Positions 7,532 to 15,520 of a stretch of 64,000 nucleotides of DNA are shown piece after piece (the stretch's first letter is position 1; each line of letters opens with the position of its first letter). The stretch lies in the NCBI RefSeq assembly GCF_024204665.1, contig NZ_CP100355.1:558001-622000 (forward strand), read 5' to 3'. The position numbers and the translations under genes were made by a program. A model generated the notes under the pieces. The model made no database searches. It saw only the letters and a program-made list of their open reading frames with translations, and was not told the origin of the DNA. The DNA is from Natronosalvus rutilus (GTDB taxonomy: Archaea > Halobacteriota > Halobacteria > Halobacteriales > Natrialbaceae).

Positions 7532-9706
7532 CTACCGAGAACGCCGCCCGAGAACGAGCCCCAGGGCGACGGCGACGATCGCCGCGCCGACGCCGAATCC
7601 CGGCACGGACTCCGCCCCCTCCGAAACCCGCGACTCGATCCCGGACTCGACGGTCACCGTCACCCGCTGGTCGCCAGCCCCGATCTCGTGACGCCCGCGG
7701 TCCTCGAACGACAGCGTCGTCTCGACGGTCGTCGACTCGCCTGGACCGAGGGTGACGGTCTCCTCGGCGACCACGCCGTCGACGGTGCGAATCTCGACGG
7801 TCGTCCGCCCGACTCGAGACTGCTCGTTCTCGACCGTCGCCGTCACCGTGATCAACTCTCCGCGTTCGACCCGGTCGGGGCTGGCCTCGAGGGCCGTCGC
7901 CGTGAGATCGGCGGGGTCGACGACGTCCACGATGAACGGGTCGTCGCCGACGTGGAGCGCGTATCGGCCGGCCGTCTCGGGCGTCCACGACAGACGTTCG
8001 ACGGTCACCTTGCCGGGCTCGAGGCGGCCGGTCGCCTCGGACGCGATAGCGTCGTCAACCAGGACAGTCGCCCGGTAGGGCCCCTCCCGATCGCCACGGT
8101 TGTCGACCGCGACTGGGAACGTGACCGTCTCGCCTACGACGAGCGTCCGGGGAATGCCGTCGGTGGTCGTCTCGCGAAGGCCCTCAATCTCGACCTCCTC
8201 GCCGTCGGCGAGTCCGTACGTCATCACCGGCGTCGGCTGGTCGAACGCGTCGGCGTGCTCGAACCGGTTCCAGGTGTCGGGGGCCGACGCCGTCCCCGCG
8301 TAGGTTTCGGCGAACTCGCGAACGTCGCTCCCGCCGCGGTGCTCGAGGTCCGCGAGCCAGTCCTCGAACGTGGCCGTCTCATTCTGATTCTGTGCCCGGA
8401 AGACGTCCTCCATGGTCGACTCGCCGTCGCTCTCGAGGCGTAGCTGGCGGTCGATCGCCCCGTAGACCAGCGGGCCCTTGACGTAGTCGGTGAGCGGGTC
8501 CTGCCAGGTGCCGGGCTCCGTGAGGACACCCTCGGCGTAGGGCGAGTCTCGGCCCTCGCCGAGCGAGCGTCGGAACGTCAGGTAGTCGAGGTCGCCGCGT
8601 TCGTAGGTGAGCAGACTGGCGTAGTACTCCGCCTGGGCCTCGACGAGCCAGCCACTGGCCCGGTCCAGGTTCGAGCGGGCGAACCCCTGGCGGGTGTGGA
8701 CGTACTCGTGAAGCCAGACGCTGCCCGCCACGTCGAGACGGGCGTCGTCGCGCACCCAGGCGTCCCGCTCGCCGTACTGGATGCCGTGGGCGCCCCACTC
8801 GACCGAGCCCGTGGGGGCGGCGACGATCATCACCTCGCTGTGGCTGTTTCCGACGCCGAGTCGCTCGCTGGCGTGAGCGAGCGCCTCGAGCACGTCGTCG
8901 GGCGATTCCTCGAGGTCGGCGGCCTCGGGCACGACGAGGCGGATGGTCTCGCTTCCGGCGGTCGTCTCGTGGACCTCGTTGGCCCCGAAGAACGCGACGT
9001 GTTTCCCGGCGACCCCCTCGCCGTCGACGGCGACCTCGCGGTGGACGTCGACCGACGAGCGTTCCCGCCAGGCTAACTGGAGTTGCGGCGTCGCGACGAT
9101 GCCCCACTCGCCCGTTTCGGCAAACGTGTAGCCGCTCCCGTCGTGGCCGTGGCGTCCGACCTCCGTCCGATTCGCCGGGAGCCTAAGCGTGAGTTGCGGG
9201 GAACGCCCCTCGTGGTCGCTCTCGGCCCACCGATAGGCGCCGTCGTCGGTCTCCTCGAACTCGCTCGTCTCGAGGACGGTCGCCTCGGATCCGGGCGTCA
9301 CCATGAGCTGGGTCACCGGCTCCGGCACGTCGTAGGTGACGACCGCCTCGAACTCGCCGGGGCGGTCGGGTCGCTGGTGGAGGACGACGGATTCGCGAAT
9401 CAGGTCGGGTTCGGCACTCATACGCGAGCTGGCGGTTGCGTTCGCACTCGAGCCGACGGTCGTCGTCGTGCCCACTGTGAGCGACCTCAATGAAACGGCA
9501 TCCGACCCGCTATCTGTCGCCTCGAGTCCCGTACCGACCGCGTTCGCGTCGCGGGTCTCGAGCGACGGAGACGGCGAAACGGGTGCTGAGCTGGCGACGA
9601 ATTCACCCGCACCGACGCTCGCGGGAACGCTTCCGAGGACGATTACGACCAGGAGGGCAGCGACGAACCGGCGTGTCACACGTCTCCTTCTCTCCCGCGC
9701 GAGCAA
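7532..9706 (-). CDS. Secreted gluzincin-like metallopeptidase with PGF-CTERM anchor
   Basis: 724 residues. An N-terminal Sec-type signal (RRFVAALLVVIVLGSVPASV) leads to a Ser/Thr-rich linker. The middle carries HEYVH (HExxH zinc motif, about residue 340) with VEAQAEYYASLL some 20 residues on, where the downstream Glu would be the third zinc ligand, as in gluzincins of the M1/M61 type. Two Ig-like CARDB-type beta domains follow (about 520-690, with VERGELITVTATVEN). The C-terminus has PGFGVGAAIVAVALGLVLG then RRSR, the PGF-CTERM signal cut by archaeosortase before lipid attachment. It is therefore expected on the outer cell surface. The substrate is unknown. It stands alone, convergent with DUF7521. 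Confidence 0.8.
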   Translation of the reverse strand: MLARERRRRVTRRFVAALLVVIVLGSVPASVGAGEFVASSAPVSPSPSLETRDANAVGTGLEATDSGSDAVSLRSLTVGTTTTVGSSANATASSRMSAEPDLIRESVVLHQRPDRPGEFEAVVTYDVPEPVTQLMVTPGSEATVLETSEFEETDDGAYRWAESDHEGRSPQLTLRLPANRTEVGRHGHDGSGYTFAETGEWGIVATPQLQLAWRERSSVDVHREVAVDGEGVAGKHVAFFGANEVHETTAGSETIRLVVPEAADLEESPDDVLEALAHASERLGVGNSHSEVMIVAAPTGSVEWGAHGIQYGERDAWVRDDARLDVAGSVWLHEYVHTRQGFARSNLDRASGWLVEAQAEYYASLLTYERGDLDYLTFRRSLGEGRDSPYAEGVLTEPGTWQDPLTDYVKGPLVYGAIDRQLRLESDGESTMEDVFRAQNQNETATFEDWLADLEHRGGSDVREFAETYAGTASAPDTWNRFEHADAFDQPTPVMTYGLADGEEVEIEGLRETTTDGIPRTLVVGETVTFPVAVDNRGDREGPYRATVLVDDAIASEATGRLEPGKVTVERLSWTPETAGRYALHVGDDPFIVDVVDPADLTATALEASPDRVERGELITVTATVENEQSRVGRTTVEIRTVDGVVAEETVTLGPGESTTVETTLSFEDRGRHEIGAGDQRVTVTVESGIESRVSEGAESVPGFGVGAAIVAVALGLVLGRRSR

Positions 9707-9883
9707 GACTGTTCTGGCTTCCTGACGTTCAGCTAAGCGGTAACACGGAGTCCCCCTTCCTCAACGAGCGAAGCGAGTAGGGAGGGGAGGAGCGCGTGGC
9801 GAAGTTGGGTGAAATCGTAAGATTTAGCCCCTCTGTACCCGTTGTACGAGATGCTGCCGTCCTCGCACAAGTCGGGGTCGGTA

Positions 9884-9906
9884 GGTGCCACGAGTAAACT
9901 GGCACC
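9884..9906 (+). repeat. 7-bp hairpin with 9-base loop
   Basis: A perfect stem GGTGCCA/TGGCACC encloses CGAGTAAAC. The loop is complementary over all nine bases to 10215-10223, which would allow a pseudoknot in a transcript, or guide-like pairing in single-stranded DNA. Confidence 0.7.
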
Positions 9907-10155
9907 CGTGGTGCGGCGGCCACACCGTCGCACCCTCTACTCGGGAACGACGACCGCAAATGGGTTCGACTCCCGTTCCTCGATTGAGGATAGAGCGTGA
10001 GAACACCGGGAATTAAATCGGCGGGACAACCCACGGACGGGGTCCGGTAGGCGAGTCGCAGCATCAACTCCGACCCGCCGCCCACCCGTGGACGGTAAGA
10101 GGAAGCCGGGCCGCGTCCATGCATGGGGTCGGGGTACAATGTCGTTGCGATAACG

Positions 10156-10223
10156 CCCCGCCCTCAAGGAGTGACCGACCGCCGCAAGGCGGGAGCGAGC
10201 GAGTAGGCGGGGTAGTTTACTCG
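10156..10223 (+). repeat. Nested hairpin with GCAA tetraloop and complementary 3' tail
   Basis: The outer stem CCCCGCC/GGCGGGG (10156-10162 with 10206-10212) encloses a second stem CCGCC/GGCGG (10179-10183 with 10188-10192) closed by GCAA. The tail TAGTTTACTCG follows at once. A GC hairpin with a short tail like this is reminiscent of the right ends of haloarchaeal IS200/IS605-type elements, from memory and not compared here. Confidence 0.55.
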
Positions 10224-10350
10224 AGACACGTTCTGCATCCTGACCGCCCGTCGATGAAAGCCGGGCCGTTTTCGTTCCAGGGAACGTAGCCCGCGCCGTG
10301 TACGAGCGATCAGTCACCGTCCGAACGGATAGCGAGTCGGAGGGCCCTCC

Positions 10351-10788
10351 GTGACCGATCGCCGCGTTCGACGGGCGACACCAGACGACGCCCTGGCGGT
10401 CCGTCGACTCGTCGACGGCGCGTTGCTCGAGGTCGGTGACGTCGAGTCCCGGATCGACGACGGTGACGTCCTGGTCGCGACGGAATCGCGATCGGTGGGT
10501 ACTGGCGAGACGCGACGGGTCCTCGGCGCGGTCGTCTTCGAGCCGCCGGTTCGAGGCGAAACGAAGGGGGCACACGTCGTCGCGATCGCCGTCCACCGGC
10601 GCCACCGTGGTCGCGGCATCGGAACCGACCTGCTCGAGGAGGCGCTCGAGCGAGCGGGCGCGCTAACGGCGAACTTCGACGCCGACGTGCGGCCATTTTA
10701 CGAGTCGCTCGGGTTCGAGATCGAGTCGATCGCGGAGGGTCGATATCGCGGGGTAAAACGGTACGTAGAGACGCGGACTGACGGCTGA
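10351..10788 (+). CDS. GNAT-family N-acetyltransferase
   Basis: 145 residues from GTG 10351. The acetyl-CoA binding motif is clear: VVAIAVHRRHRGRGIGTDLL (about residues 76-95, with the R/Q-x-x-G-x-G/A core RGRGIG). The C-terminal strand pair FYESLGFEIES completes the fold. The N-terminus VRRATPDDALAVRRLVDGAL is the typical first strand and helix. It transfers an acetyl group to an amine; the substrate cannot be told. The gene follows the structured non-coding locus and stands alone on the plus strand. Confidence 0.85.
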   Translation: MTDRRVRRATPDDALAVRRLVDGALLEVGDVESRIDDGDVLVATESRSVGTGETRRVLGAVVFEPPVRGETKGAHVVAIAVHRRHRGRGIGTDLLEEALERAGALTANFDADVRPFYESLGFEIESIAEGRYRGVKRYVETRTDG

Positions 10789-10836
10789 ACGAGGCCAGAA
10801 TGTAAACCCCCCGGTAAATCACGAACGCCGTGACGG

Positions 10837-11256
10837 TCAATTCGGCGGGATGCCATCCTCTCGCTCGACAATTCGTAGTTCGACGCGAGCCAGGTCGTCC
10901 GCGTTCCCCTCCATCGTGGGCGTGAACGAGTGCGCGTCGCCTGGGTCGAGTTCTCGTCCGGAGCGAATTGGTGGGTCCTCCGCCAATAGCCGATCGTCAT
11001 CCGCGTAAAACGCACCGCCAACCTGTACAATGCAAACCGCGTCGGAAATATTCGTAATCGTGACCAGGGCCCTGATACGCTCGCCACCATCGGACGCCTC
11101 GGAGGTCTCGATCCCCTCCGTATCGACGTCAACGTTCCCGTCGAATTCGTTCTCGACGATATCTATCGTCGTGGACGATCCGCGATCGAGACAACCAGCA
11201 ATCGGAACAAGTGACAGGCATCCTGCCAGGAGGTGTCGACGATTTATCTGGACCAA
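10837..11256 (-). CDS. Tat-type lipoprotein with an Ig-like FxLYD-type domain
   Basis: 139 residues. The N-terminus NRRHLLAGCLSLVPIAGC has a twin arginine (residues 6-7), a short hydrophobic stretch and a lipobox with Cys22, so the protein is probably exported by Tat and lipid-anchored. The rest is an acidic beta-rich domain with VTITNISDAVCIVQVGGAFYADD and DPGDAHSFTPTM, like the FxLYD domains that many haloarchaeal lipoproteins carry. No catalytic residues are evident. The gene stands alone. Confidence 0.7.
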   Translation of the reverse strand: MVQINRRHLLAGCLSLVPIAGCLDRGSSTTIDIVENEFDGNVDVDTEGIETSEASDGGERIRALVTITNISDAVCIVQVGGAFYADDDRLLAEDPPIRSGRELDPGDAHSFTPTMEGNADDLARVELRIVEREDGIPPN

Positions 11257-11473
11257 TCGACAGAATTTAAATTTTAGTGATTATTATAGATTTCTAACTT
11301 GGAGTGCGTCGAAGCACCGTTCTCGGTCGGTACCGATTCGATCATTCGATAGAGGATAGCCCACGGTTCTTCCCCCCAGATGACCGATGTCGGATTCATC
11401 GTGGCTTCGTGCTCAGCCCGCGAGTGTGACGGCTGACACGCCCGCCTGTCAGTGATAGCGATCATGCTCACAT

Positions 11474-11480
11474 TTTATAC
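11474..11480 (+). promoter_or_regulatory. TATA box of the 11507 gene
   Basis: TTTATAC within ACATTTTATACC lies about 28 bases before the ATG at 11507, the spacing of a leaderless haloarchaeal transcript. It supports that start over the in-frame start at 11489. Confidence 0.6.
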
Positions 11481-11506
11481 CGGCGAGTGTGGTAGGTGGC
11501 CCCGGC

Positions 11507-11872
11507 ATGAACCCCAGACAACTCCTCACCGGCAATCCGAAGCGGAGCTCGATGCTCTACCTCGGGATCGGCGCCATCTCGCTGCTGAAAGCGCTGGCGG
11601 TCCGCAACGACAAGCGGCGCTTCAAACGCGAACTGCTCGACGCCGCCCTATTCCTCGGTGTCGGGATTGCGCTGCGAAAGTACGGCAGCCTCAGAGAGCA
11701 GAAACAACAGGAACTGCGCGAGTCCGTCCCCGACGTGCTCCTCCAGGCGCTCGAGGGCGACGGGAGCGGCGACGACTTCGCGTCGATGGCGAAGAAACGA
11801 TTCGGCCGCGAGTCGGAGCCGGAACCCGAACCCTCGCTGCGGGCTCGAGCGACGGGCTTCGTTCGCTCGTAG
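11507..11872 (+). CDS. Conserved haloarchaeal hypothetical protein
   Basis: 121 residues from ATG 11507 (MNPRQLLTGNPKRSSM). The protein has one hydrophobic segment at about 15-30 (LYLGIGAISLLKALAV), a basic helix (RNDKRRFKRELLDAALFLGVGIAL) and a disordered C-terminal part rich in Glu, Pro and Arg. It may associate with the membrane. I recall similar short proteins in other Halobacteria but no function. It is convergent with the beta-propeller gene on its right. Confidence 0.65.
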   Translation: MNPRQLLTGNPKRSSMLYLGIGAISLLKALAVRNDKRRFKRELLDAALFLGVGIALRKYGSLREQKQQELRESVPDVLLQALEGDGSGDDFASMAKKRFGRESEPEPEPSLRARATGFVRS

Positions 11873-11927
11873 ACTCGTAGAAAAGTAAAATCGCCTCGAG
11901 AAAGGATCAAAAAGCGTACCACCGTTT

Positions 11928-13265
11928 TTAGGCTTCGACGAGCTTGTAGGCGGCCCCGTCGGTCTCGCCGTCCTCCGGAGCGGGCGCCCGCTCGGCGTAG
12001 TAGATAGCTCCGTCGGCGACCAGCGGCGTGCTCGTGACGACGCCGTCGTGGTCGACGCGCCAGACCGCCTCGCCAGTCTGCTTCTCGACGGCGTACAACG
12101 TCTGATCCTTCGAGCCGAAGACCACCCGGTCGGCACACACCGTCGGACACCCGGTAAGCGCGCGGTCAGTTCCGAAGCGCCAGTGCTCCTCGCCGGTGGC
12201 GGCGTCGAGCGCGTAGAGGTTGCCGTCGTGGCTCCCCGCGAAGACGACGCCGAGGCTCGGGTCGATCCCCGGGCCCGTCATCGAGAGCCCGCCCGTCTCG
12301 ACCGACCAGTCCTCGGTGCCGTCCTCGAGGTCGACCCGGTAGATGCGCTGGTCCCACGAGCCGAAGTAGGCCCCGCCGTCGCAGGTGGCGATCGGTCCCT
12401 TGATCTCGCCGTCGGTGTCGTTGTCAGGGTCGGTCTCGAACGTCCACTCGAGTTCGAGGTCCGGATACGACCAGCCGTAGAGCACGCCGTCGTTGGCGCC
12501 GACGACCAGCCGTCCGGCGTCGGGATCGATCGCGGGCGTCGAGTGGGGGTGATCGGTCGGTCGGCTTTCGGCGTCCTCCCACAGGACCTCGCCCGTGTCG
12601 GGGTCGAGGGCAAACATGCTGCCCTCCGGATCGGGGTACTCGACGGCCACGAAGACGCGCTCGCCGTCGAAGACCGGACTCGAGCCGATCGCACCCCCGA
12701 GTTTCTTGGCCCACAGTTCGTTGCCGGTCTCGAGGTCGAACGCGTAGAGGGTCCCATCGTAGGCGCCGATGAAGACGGTGTCCTCGGTGACGACGGCCGT
12801 GCCGTGGATGCCGTTGCCCGACGTCGTGGTCTCGGCCTCCCACAGCACCTCGCCGTCGGCGGTGAGCGCGGTGAGGATCCCGGTGTCGCCCGGCATCACG
12901 AGGCCGCCGTCGGGCGTCGGCGTCGCGCTGGCTTTCGCCGCACCGTGATCGCCGGTGTTTACCTCCGGGAGGCGCCAGGCCTGCTCGACCGCGTCGGGGA
13001 TCGTCTCGTCCGGACGATACCCCCAGTTCTCGAGCGAGCCGCGGAACTGGGCGATGCCGTCAGGGTACGTCGCCTCGAGAGGGTCGTCAACGGGGTCGAT
13101 CAGGGGGCCGTCTTCGGTGTCGTTGCTGTTACCGTTTCCGTCTCTATTGCTGTCGTTCGGCGTCGAATCGTCGGATTCCAACTGGTCGAGACAACCGGCG
13201 GTTGCTGCCGCGAGGCTCGCACCGCCAAGTCAGAGGACACGGCGTCGGGTGGGGACGTTTGGCAT
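11928..13265 (-). pseudogene. PQQ-like beta-propeller lipoprotein with an in-frame stop in its signal peptide
   Basis: The body (about 417 residues) is an outer-membrane-assembly/PQQ-type beta-propeller: repeated blades such as VFIGAYDGTLYAFDLETGNEL, VVGANDGVLYGWSYPDL and FAGSHDGNLYALDAATGEE. In haloarchaea these are surface lipoproteins that may scaffold or bind cofactors. Reading upstream in frame, an ATG at 13265 begins MPNVPTRRRVL, then codon 12 is TGA (13230-13232), followed by LGGASLAAATAGC with a lipobox Cys at position 25. That is a perfect Tat lipoprotein signal interrupted by one stop, which a single CGA to TGA change would explain. Translation from the TTG at 13181 would lack any signal, so I call the gene broken unless the stop is read through or is a sequencing error. 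Confidence 0.75.
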
Positions 13266-13399
13266 TACGACAGCAGTTTTACTCGAGTGGCATGAACTTT
13301 CTCCTCGAGCAGTCGTCGAGAGTTTCGAGGGAAGAAGCGATCGCCTCGAGCGGCCAGCAGGTCCCTCGAGAGAGGATGCGACTGGACGTGATCGAGGAG

Positions 13400-14746
13400 C
13401 TATCTCGAACTCGGCTCGAGTTCGGCCGTGAAGTGACGGAGTTCGGGCACCTCGGGTTCGCGCTTGATCTCGAGGCCCGTCGCCTCGTCGGCGCGCTCGA
13501 GGACGGCCGCCGCGGCGTCGGCGACGTGCTCGAAGTGCTCGCGGTGGTAGGTCCGGCGAGGGACTGCCAGCCGGACGAGTTCCGGGCGGTCGGTGCCGGG
13601 GAACGCGAAGCTCCCGAGTTCGACGCCGCGAACGCCGCCCTCGCGGTAGAGTTCACAGACCAGCACCTGCCCGGGGAAGTCGCTCGACTCGAGGTGCGGG
13701 AAGACGGCCTCGGCGTCGAGGTAAACCGCGTGGCCCCCGGTCGGCGTGTAGACGGGGACGTCGCGGTCCTCGAGTAGGCTCGCGAGCGTCCGAATGCCTT
13801 CGATGCGGTCGGCGACGTAAGCCTCCTCGACGGCCTCGCGGAGACCGACCGCCAGGGCCTCCATGTCTCGCCCGGCCATGCCGCCGTAAGTGGGAAAGCC
13901 CTCGTAGAGGATCGCCCGCTGTTTGCAGCGGTCGGCCAGCGCCTCGTCCTGGGTGGCGACGAACCCGCCGACGTTCGAGAGGCCGTCTTTCTTGCCGCTC
14001 ATCACCAGCGCGTCGGCGTACCCCAGTTGTTCGCGAGCGACGTCGGCGACCGACGCTTCGGCGTACTCAGCTTCGCGCTCGGTGACGAAGTAGGCGTTCT
14101 CCGCGAAGCGACAAGCGTCGATGACGAACGTGGCGTCGATCTCGTCGGCGAATTCGGCGACACGGCGGGTGTTCTCGACGCTCACCGGCTGACCCGCCGC
14201 CGAGTTGTTCGTGATCGTCTGGATCACCACGGGGACGCGGTCGGTGCCCACCTCCTCGACGACCTCGCGGCCGCGCTCGATCGAGAAGTCGCCCTTGAAG
14301 TCGCCCGGGGCCCCGGGGTCGGTCGCCACCTCGACCGGGCAGTCGATCGGGTCGGCGCCCTGGTTGGCGACGTGGGCCCGCGTCGTGTCGAAGTGCGTGT
14401 TGTTCAGGGCGACGTCACCCTCCTCGAGCAGGGTGCCGTAGAGGACGTTCTCGGCCCCGCGCCCCTGGTGAGCGGGGACGACGTGGGGAAAGCCCATGAC
14501 GTCGTCCACCGCGGCCTCGAGCCGTCGAAAGCTCTTCGACCCGGCGTAGGACTCGTCCCCGCGGAGCAGGGCCGCCCACTGGTCCTCGCTCATCGTTCCC
14601 GTCCCGCTGTCGGTCAGCAGGTCGATGAAGACGTCCTCGGCGTCGAGGTTGAAGACGTTGTAGCCCGCCTCCTCGAGGGCGCGCTCGCGGTCGCCACGCG
14701 ACGGGAGGTCGATCGGTTCGACCATCGTCGACTTGTAGTGTACCAT
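13400..14746 (-). CDS. tnaA: Tryptophanase / tyrosine phenol-lyase family enzyme
   Basis: 448 residues. It is a PLP-dependent beta-eliminating lyase that splits tryptophan to indole, pyruvate and ammonia (or tyrosine to phenol). SGKKDGLSNVGGF at about 250-262 holds the PLP lysine, most likely Lys253, matching the SAKKDA site of tryptophanase. Other marks are THFDTTRAHV, TITNNSAAGQPVS, DACRFAENAYF and PTGGHAVYLDA. The length is close to the usual 460-470. ATG 14746 is preferred; a second Met lies seven codons on. No tryptophan transporter or other trp gene lies nearby. Choosing between tryptophanase and tyrosine phenol-lyase needs substrate-pocket alignment; tryptophanase is likelier in haloarchaea. 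Confidence 0.88.
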   Translation of the reverse strand: MVHYKSTMVEPIDLPSRGDRERALEEAGYNVFNLDAEDVFIDLLTDSGTGTMSEDQWAALLRGDESYAGSKSFRRLEAAVDDVMGFPHVVPAHQGRGAENVLYGTLLEEGDVALNNTHFDTTRAHVANQGADPIDCPVEVATDPGAPGDFKGDFSIERGREVVEEVGTDRVPVVIQTITNNSAAGQPVSVENTRRVAEFADEIDATFVIDACRFAENAYFVTEREAEYAEASVADVAREQLGYADALVMSGKKDGLSNVGGFVATQDEALADRCKQRAILYEGFPTYGGMAGRDMEALAVGLREAVEEAYVADRIEGIRTLASLLEDRDVPVYTPTGGHAVYLDAEAVFPHLESSDFPGQVLVCELYREGGVRGVELGSFAFPGTDRPELVRLAVPRRTYHREHFEHVADAAAAVLERADEATGLEIKREPEVPELRHFTAELEPSSR

Positions 14747-14945
14747 GCCCCGTTCTGGGGTGCGCCGATAGTTCAATGCATCTGCGGGTTTCTGGGGATC
14801 AGTCGCCCCGAACGTACACCGGGCGACGAATTGGGGCTTCGGCGAACATGGCGGACGTAGCGCTCTCGAGTCGCTCCAGGAAGCGACGCTACCGCGACCG
14901 ACGAGAGCACTCTTCGCTCGAGGGACGCACGGCTCGAGGACAGGT

Positions 14946-15410
14946 TCACGGCTCGAGGCGATACCGGACCGTCCGCGCGCCGTCGAACCGGGGGCCCGAC
15001 CCGGTGTCGCCGAAGCCGAGTTCCTCGGCGGCCTCCTCGACTGCCCCGTGGCCGTCCGGGACGAGTACCTCGACGGCCATTCCCTCGCACTCGGCGAAGC
15101 GGACGGGTTCGGCCAGCAGGCGCTCGCAGGCGGCCTCGGTGCCGTCGATCTGGGTAACGTGGACGGTGTCGCCCTGGGCGTCGAAGCTGACGAATCCGAG
15201 GAGGTCCTCGGGATCAGATTTACCGTACTGCGTGGCATCCGCGTCGCTCGCGCCGTCCGCGGGTGGGACGTCGGCGTTCGGGTCGTGGGTCCCGTCCTCG
15301 GCCACGCGCACCGTCCGGTCGTGGACGAGGTTTCGGGCCACGTCAGTCGGAGCGTCGGCGATGGCGGCAATCGCGTCGGCGTCGGCCTCGAGGGCATCCC
15401 GTACGTTCAT
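14946..15410 (-). CDS. GNAT-like N-acetyltransferase, divergent
   Basis: 154 residues beginning MNVRDALEADADAIAAIADA, the first strand and helix of a GNAT fold. LLGFVSFDAQGDTVHVTQIDG provides the central strands. The pyrophosphate-binding loop (Q/R-x-x-G-x-G) is poorly conserved, and the end (EEAAEELGFGDTG) is the typical last helix and LGF strand. The weak loop makes acetyl-CoA binding uncertain. It may be one of the haloarchaeal GNAT homologues of unknown substrate. It is divergent from the plus-strand gene at 15521. Confidence 0.65.
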   Translation of the reverse strand: MNVRDALEADADAIAAIADAPTDVARNLVHDRTVRVAEDGTHDPNADVPPADGASDADATQYGKSDPEDLLGFVSFDAQGDTVHVTQIDGTEAACERLLAEPVRFAECEGMAVEVLVPDGHGAVEEAAEELGFGDTGSGPRFDGARTVRYRLEP

Positions 15411-15520
15411 TACTGTTTGTTAATGCCACGCACGAATATAAATCCGACGAGCCACGAGTGCGCCGCCCCAACGCCGTCGACGCGTGCACTTTCTTGTGGC
15501 AGGGAGGCAAAACGCACCGC

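Larger units (their letters stand above)
9748..10223. other. Structured non-coding locus with long-range loop complementarity
   Basis: The space between the peptidase (start 9706) and the GNAT gene (10351) has no credible gene but is rich in structure. GGTGCCA (9884-9890) and TGGCACC (9900-9906) form a 7-bp hairpin whose 9-base loop CGAGTAAAC (9891-9899) is the exact complement of GTTTACTCG at 10215-10223. Directly before that, CCCCGCC (10156-10162) pairs with GGCGGGG (10206-10212) around a CCGCC-GCAA-GGCGG hairpin with a GNRA loop. GGAACG (9944-9949) pairs with CGTTCC (9974-9979) around a T-arm-like loop. Two related motifs, TCAACGAG...GCGAGTAGG near 9760 and TCAAGGAG...GCGAGTAGG near 10165-10207, sit at either end. 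The candidates are a structured RNA or a relic of an IS200/IS605-type element. I do not recognise a known RNA family. Confidence 0.5.

Noticed and set aside
9960-9976. tRNA T-arm-like sequence GGGTTCGACTCCC
   Set aside because: No acceptor or anticodon arm can be formed around it, so it is treated as part of the structured locus and not as a tRNA gene.
12048-13295. A 415-codon plus-strand frame over the beta-propeller
   Set aside because: The minus strand has clear propeller blades; the plus-strand translation has no family and arises from codon bias.
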